Source: Methylocystaceae bacterium (GTDB taxonomy: Bacteria > Pseudomonadota > Alphaproteobacteria > Rhizobiales > Beijerinckiaceae). From it: a stretch of 61,775 nucleotides of DNA. Of the stretch, positions 61,601 to 61,775 are shown in pieces. Every line of letters starts with the position of its first letter. Positions within the stretch are counted from its first letter, which is position 1. The notes under the pieces are model-generated. The model made no database searches. It was not told where the DNA came from and saw only the letters and a list, made by a program, of their open reading frames with translations. A program made the position numbers and the translations under genes. The stretch covers positions 1 to 61,775 of the forward strand of contig WSXZ01000001.1 of assembly GCA_009773555.1 (NCBI GenBank), in the 5' to 3' direction.

Positions 61601-61775
61601 TTTGGCATTTTGGAAGAGCGCCGTTAACGCATCGTTAGCTTATCTGAAAGCCGTCGATTCCGGGACCTTTCTCCACGAATTTTTCGGTGAATAGCCGAGC
61701 CGGCGCTTGCACCGGCCGACTTCGACCGATATGTAAGGAGATAGCTGCGGAATTCTGCGGCGCGATATTTGCCGT
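61601..61775. other. Right-edge region upstream of amiC
   Basis: It contains the amiC promoter on the minus strand and non-coding DNA reaching the window edge. In many Hyphomicrobiales the gene for ribonuclease E starts divergently from amiC at this point, so the AT-richer stretch at 61,620-61,690 may be its long 5' leader. That gene is outside the window, so this is inference only. Confidence 0.3.

Overview
The window is high-GC DNA from an alphaproteobacterium, most likely of the order Hyphomicrobiales (Rhizobiales). The grounds are gene order (hslV-hslU facing hisB-DUF2628-hisH-hisA-hisF-hisE-coaA; prfA beside ptsP; amiC-mrcA at the right edge) and several families typical of that group (DUF4167, DUF2794, DUF2721, the transglutaminase-like BTLCP peptidases). 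A methanotroph such as Methylocystis or Methylosinus would fit, but no methane-oxidation gene is present, so the genus is inference. Nearly all sequence is coding. I saw no rRNA, tRNA, CRISPR array, transposase or phage gene.

Layout. 1-9.9 kb: trpS, hslVU, a frameshifted UbiC-like gene, and a tightly overlapping histidine operon ending in coaA. 9.9-22.1 kb: a Na+/H+ antiporter, clpB, a MOSC protein, DUF4167, htpG-prmC, DUF2794 and a D-amino-acid-dehydrogenase-like enzyme. 22.2-26.4 kb: a phosphodiester glycosidase, purB, a DUF2721 membrane protein and an AAA ATPase. 26.5-31 kb: cytochrome c maturation genes ccmI-ccmE-ccmF-ccmH. 31-36 kb: an accessory patch with a lipase, a CHCC zinc-finger protein, an FAD monooxygenase, a low-GC beta-carbonic-anhydrase-like gene, a BTLCP peptidase and a gamma-carbonic-anhydrase-like protein. 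36-47 kb: a heparinase II/III protein, purH, two small exported proteins, prfA, ptsP and a large membrane PAS-GGDEF-EAL protein. 47-49.7 kb: a low-GC nuclease-fold gene and ligA. 49.9-54 kb: a four-gene operon on the minus strand. 54.2-55.8 kb: ccmA-ccmB. 56-61.6 kb: DUF1036, a 31-residue membrane peptide, enoyl-CoA hydratase, PBP1a and AmiC.

The most interesting part is the operon at 49,882-54,039. It encodes a serine-palmitoyltransferase-like alpha-oxoamine synthase, a GNAT-like acyltransferase resembling the proposed bacterial ceramide synthase, a close homologue of the eukaryotic dihydroceramide Delta4-desaturase DES1, and a homologue of fatty acid 2-hydroxylase without its cytochrome b5 domain. 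Read in order, it predicts synthesis of a Delta4-unsaturated, 2-hydroxylated ceramide. A dedicated 3-ketosphinganine reductase and acyl carrier protein are missing from the cluster.

A second theme is two families of nested-palindrome repeats. They lie only in gene gaps and repeatedly interrupt operons that are otherwise overlapping (hisF/hisE, ccmE/ccmF, ccmF/ccmH, ccmA/ccmB). In places they appear to supply the ribosome-binding sequence, or even N-terminal codons, of the next gene.
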